A DNA stretch of 64,000 nucleotides, from assembly GCF_019925205.1 (NCBI RefSeq), contig NC_083560.1, positions 59,628,270-59,692,269 of the forward strand. Reading direction: 5' to 3'. The notes under the pieces were generated by a model. That model was not told where the DNA came from, made no database searches, and saw nothing but the letters and a program-made list of their open reading frames with translations. This DNA comes from Metopolophium dirhodum. Taxonomy: Eukaryota; Arthropoda; Insecta; Hemiptera; Aphididae. Made by a program: the position numbers and the translations under genes. Position 1 is the first letter of the stretch. Each line of letters begins with the position of its first letter. Shown here piece by piece: positions 56,501 to 62,500 of the stretch.

Positions 56501-59500
56501 CATGATGCCCTAGATAATAGCCTTAAATTTAAATTTGACAGTAGATAAGTTAACTGTATAATAATACTAAATATAAAAGAGTTAAATGGATTATATTCTA
56601 ATCGTAAAATTTGCTAAGTTGGGGGAAACCCACCATGCGTGTATAACGTTCTCTTAATAGACCCGAGTCGTACACTCGTACCCACATAATATTATGTTGC
56701 TCAGTCTTACATACGTACGACATAGCCAATTTTCGTCCACCATGTTCAATAGTGTATTAGTGTACTATTAATTTTGATATTAGAGTGAATTTACTAATTA
56801 TTAAACTTTTAGTTAAGAACATTACCGGTGTTCTCTTGATCGATTCTTTACGATATTTTAATTTTTAAGTGAGTTATGAGTATGTAAATATTAATAATTT
56901 GAAATTGCTTGTAATACACTTGAAAATTCAAATATCGTCAAAACCCAATCGAGAGAACACGGATAGTGTTCGTACCTTAAAGTTGATAATAGGTAAATTC
57001 ACTCTAATATCAAAACCAATAACAGCACACTAATATACTATTGAAACATGTGAACGAAAATTTGCTATGTCGTACGTGCGTAAGACGGAGACAACACATA
57101 CGAGTACGGCCATAGATAATAGAAGAATGGATGCAACCTTATCACACGGGAATTATATTTGCGGTTACAAATATAATATTAAAAAAAATAATATTTAATA
57201 TTACAATTTTAAGAACCAGAACCGGAACCGAAACCTTTATTTTAATAAATAAAGTACCACAACCTAACCGGAATTTTTAAATGAAATAAATTTTATTTAC
57301 CGTAATTTAATGGTATTACTGTTTTGTGTATAAACTATGTGATATAACTATCATATGAGTTTTCTAATATTTCTCATACTATTAATTAAACCAGCATTCC
57401 GGATAGATATTTAAAATTATTATACTTTCCGGTACCTAAATTATCTGGAACCGGTACCGACATTTTTTGGAACCCATTCCTTTTTTTTTTATCAGAAAAC
57501 CAGAACCGAACCAGAACAGTTCTATTATTTTTGGAGAACCAGTACCGGAACCGATACCGATAAATTCAAAAGGTTCCAGTCCCTGTAATGTAACATACAA
57601 TACATTAATACATAATACGTATTATATAACATAACATATTATAAAAGTCCACTTACAGCGGGAGTGAGAGATCGCCTTTCTCTCTTCCCCATTAAAGACC
57701 GCGACCTCTCTCTTATTGCGTTGTATTTATTAACATGGCCATTCTTCTATTATCTATGGATACGACGTACTCTTTAGGGTAAAGACCGTATAATAATAAT
57801 ATTATTGCATAACGATTTATACCATTGCATTTGGCTGTCGTGTAGGATTTTTCAAACGGACCGTGCAGAAGGGCTCCAAGTACGTCTGCCTGGCCGACAA
57901 GAACTGTCCGGTGGACAAGCGCCGACGAAATCGGTGCCAGTTCTGCCGATTTCAGAAGTGCCTGCAGGTGGGCATGGTGAAGGAGGTGGTGCGAACCGAC
58001 TCGCTGAAGGGCCGCCGCGGCCGGTTGCCGTCCAAGCCCAAGTCGCCACACGGGTCGCCGCCCAGCCCGCCGGTGTCGCTCATCACAGCGCTCGTCCGGG
58101 CCCACGTCGACACCAATCCGGACTTCTCGTCGTTGGACTACTCGCAGGTGACAAATGCCGCTCGTTTTGAAAATTGAAACTTTAAAATGCCCGAAACCTA
58201 TTTAATTTGCTTCGAGTATTCAGTTCGAACGCGTCGCGCCTAAACGCCCTTTGCTCACTATTCGCATTCGTGATTGATTTATTACGATATAAACATATGT
58301 CATATAGGTACTTATATTATAGACCGGGGGTCACCTGCAAATGGCGGCCCGCGGACTAATTATATCCGGTCCGCAGACAAGAGAAAAAAAGTAATAACCG
58401 TTAATATTATACGTTCTAGTGTAGTAATTTATCATTGTTGTTCATTGGTTTTTACCGACGACGTCTGCAATTTTGATGGCCCGCGAAAAATTTCCAAATG
58501 TCTAATGTGGCCCTTCAAAAATATTAATTGATGACCCCTGCTATAGACTATAGAGATACTTTTCGGCTGTTCAATTCGCGATGTTATATAGTAGAACGAA
58601 AAGGGGTAGGCTCCTAAGTACCTCCTCGTGAACAGCTTAAATTGAATAGCGATTATATTATTATTATTTAATAGACGATTATAATATACGTTTGTAACCT
58701 AAAAAATAATAATAAAAGCCGAATTTAAGTTGTATAATTGTATGTTACGAATTGATAAGAAATATTTAAATTTAGCAAATTTACAGCGATCGTTTGCGTT
58801 TTTTTTTTATGAAAAAATTGATTGTGTCCAAAATATTGATCAAAGAAAAATCAGTCACAAAATTCGCGACAATATATCTATTTATCCGTGAGCGTATACA
58901 AATTCTGTATTATTTATAACCTCGCGTAAATCACGTAGATTTTTTTTACTTTTCGTCATTGATATCAACAAAAACGTATATTATATTTTTATAATTCAAT
59001 AATAATTACGATAAATATTTATAAACTCTACAGGCGTCTAACCACCCCGTGTTATGTATTATTCTTACATAATATTACTATCTATTTTCAATCTTGTTAG
59101 TTAATAATAATAATAATAATAATAATAAACGATAATGCAATACACTCGCACTGGTCATAAATTCCCACGCAACGGGTATAATAATAATAATAATAATATA
59201 TCGACTGTTTGTCGAATAAAAAATCACGTGGGGGTGGTGAACATTTCTACTTGAACACATGGTACGGGTGACAACAATTATTGTTGTCGTTCGAGTGTTA
59301 TGATATTATTGTACAGCGCTGTTGGTGCCTACAATATTATATTATACGTACAGGGTGATTATGTTATCGGAGAACACTGGATATTCTTTAAGCACGACCG
59401 CGGACCCAACTCTATGGCTCAGCATGTTAGAGTTGGGTTCTCACAGACTGCCTAGGTTAAAACTTTAAAAGGTGTCAAGCGTATACTGCGATACAAAATA

Positions 59501-62500
59501 ATCGCCTTGTACAATATAATATATCATTATTTACGTATACGAGAAAGTTATACAATAACATGGCGTTAGGTTAAGTCGTATTATGACTGTATTGATGGTT
59601 TTCTTTTTCTATAGTATCACGAGCCAAAACCGTTTGAACCGCTGATCACCGAAGCGGAAAAAATTCAACAGTTTTTTGGATTGCTCACGACGTCCGTGGA
59701 AGTGATCAGACATTTCGCCGAAAAGATACCGGGATTCAAAACTCTGTGCAAATCGGACCAAGATTTATTATTTCAGTCGGCATCTCTGGAACTATTCGTT
59801 CTACGTCTCGCGTACAGGTACGTGTTGATTAATTATTCGATTTTGATCTATTTTAAATGGGAAATTCAAAATGAACAATTTAAATTTTTATGTTCTTAAA
59901 AAATATATATATAATATGTAGAGCGCCTAAGTCACCCTCTATATATCCATCGAATAGCGCGGTTTATCATGATAAACGTGCACTTTCTCATAATTTATTC
60001 TAATTTATGAATTTATTTATTTTTAACACATTAAAATTTTCTATATACTCTCAATAATTTGCATACTATCACAGTGTATTTTCTCAATGTTTTTAGTGCC
60101 TATCTAGGTATATAAAAATTCAAAAAATGAATTTATTATTAATTATTTTGATGTTATTAAACTAACGCCTTGTTTGATTACTCTAGGACAAAATACGCCG
60201 ATACGAAACTAATATTTTGTAATGGGGTGGTTCTGGACAAACAGCAGTGCCACCGGAGTTTCGGCGATTGGCTACAAGCTATATTGGACTTCAGTCAATC
60301 ATTGCACTCGCTGGACATCGATATATCATCTTTCTCTTGCCTGTGTGCCTTAACTCTGATCACAGGTATACATTTTTATCTTTGAATACTACAGTATATG
60401 TTGTTGATTTATAATATATCAATCATATTATATAATATTGTATACAGTAACGTATTTAAGACGGGATATAAGATTGAGTATTTTTATTCTATTGATGACG
60501 TGTGTGATTTTAATATTCAAACAAAAACGGGAAAACGTAAATAATCCGGATATCAGGATAAAAAATCCGAACGTATAGATTTCTTTAACTTCTCACAGCC
60601 TCCATATTGTAAGTTGTAACACATTTCATATAGTGTTTCGTTTAACTGAAAAAAATTGATTTCCTTATATGGTTGTAGTTTTCTTCATAGAAGCTTTTAA
60701 TACGAAACAGTTTTTCTAGGTTAATAATAATAATATAACGAAACAAATAAAAAAAAGGTAACTGACATTAGACCACTATTGTAAGCTACTTTGAATTAGT
60801 ACCTGTATAAGTAAATATATTTAAAATATAAAATGCCATTAAAATTAACTACATCAAAACCCTTAATATAGATATCACGTATTATACTGCAGTGTCATAA
60901 TTACTTTATGTTACATAAATATAATATACAGGGTTTAACGGAAAGACCTGACAAATATATATATATATAAAAAAAAATGTTTTTAGTTAAACGGATGACA
61001 AAAATTGTGAAAATTATATGGATAGCCGGATAGGTAATAAATAATTTAAGAAATATACTGATGTCAGGAAGTTCCCAAAAAGGATATTTTGAAATAAGTA
61101 ATTACGTTTTAAATTGAATTAGATACCTATACAAAAATATTGATATTTTAAAAAATTTAAAAAAATAAATTACTTAACCTAATTAAACCTTTTTACCATA
61201 CAAATTTGATAAATTAGATTTACAAATTGGCTACCCTTTTCCTATTTTCAAAACAAATGTAATAACATTTATTTTATCGGCTCATAAAGATATAACAAAT
61301 ACCTAAATTGACACATTTAGATTTAGACTCACAAAGTATCACTTACTTCACAGAGTCGTTGACAAAGTGACCGCCGTAACCGTAACGCCACGCGCCGTCT
61401 ACTATGAAGTCAAGACGCCTGGCGTTAGTGTATGACTATGTGTACCTAAATATTAATATAACTTGGAAAATATTGTTAAGATAAACATTTAACACTTGGA
61501 GAAACGTCAGACAATATTTTAATATCGTTAAAATCATAATTTTTTTTTAAAAAATGTCAACACTGTGAAATTTATTTCGATAAACCGCGAACTTTCGTAC
61601 ATATTTTTACATAATATATAAAACATTACCTCCGTAGCAACAATACTAACGAAAATATGGCTAACATCAGATAATAATATAGGTAGTTTGATGTAATATA
61701 AATATCTAAACATTTAAATAGAATCAACACTGACATTAATGCATAGATAAATAAATAATATAATATAATAAATATACATATAATAAGCATTATAATATAA
61801 TATTTCCACTCAGTACCTATTCTATTAAAGACACACTTCAAACTACGTACATTTCCCCAAGCCATAATTTAATTTTGTCATACATATTAAAATAAGGGAG
61901 AGGTTTTATTTACCTAATTTTAACGTCACACATTTAATAATCGAAATTGTACCAACTGACAATATTATTAATTATTATGATACGCATTTACTAATATTAT
62001 ACTCGAAATCTCCGCAAACCCGATATCATTGACTATTCCTAAATGGAATTGTGTAACTATAAATGTTTTTTATGAATTAATATTATAGTATAACACCGCT
62101 GTCCATTGAAAGTCGTCTGTACAAACGTAGCAGGCACTGGAACCGAACCTAAAATAACCAGTTCCGGAACCGGAACCTTTATTTTAATAAATAAAATTCC
62201 GGATCCGGAACCTTTATTTGAATAAATAAAATTCCGGAACCGGAACCTTTATTTGAATAAATAAAATTCCAGAACCGGAACCTTTATTTTAATAAATAAA
62301 ATTCCGGAACCGGAACCTTTATTTTAATAAATAAAATTCCAGAACCGGAACCTTTATTTTATTAAATAAAATTCCGGAACCGGAACCTTTATTTTAATAA
62401 ATAAAATTCCGGAACCGGAACCTTTATTTTAATAAATAAAATTCCGGAACCGAATAGGAATTTTTAAATTAAGTAGGTTCTTTTAGGTTCAAAAATAAAA

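Larger units (their letters stand above)
54373..57845 (+). other. Hr38 intron 4 (3.5 kb) between the two zinc fingers
   Basis: The interval 54373-56670 is AT-rich with one 56-nt near-perfect hairpin at 54468-54523 and nothing else recognised. Then follow a 440-bp foldback (56671-57110) and an AACCGG-rich repeat copy (57205-57585). The acceptor is GTCGTGTAG|GA. Confidence 0.7.
58148..59614 (+). other. Hr38 intron 5 (1.5 kb)
   Basis: The intron holds a 216-bp hAT-type MITE (58325-58540), TTA/AAT microsatellites near 59104-59128 and 59178-59197, and an 11-bp stem hairpin at 59404-59438. The acceptor is TTTCTATAG|TAT. Confidence 0.7.

Noticed and set aside
57713..58105. 130-codon minus-strand frame over the second zinc-finger exon
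   Set aside because: It is the shadow of a GC-rich conserved coding exon on the other strand.
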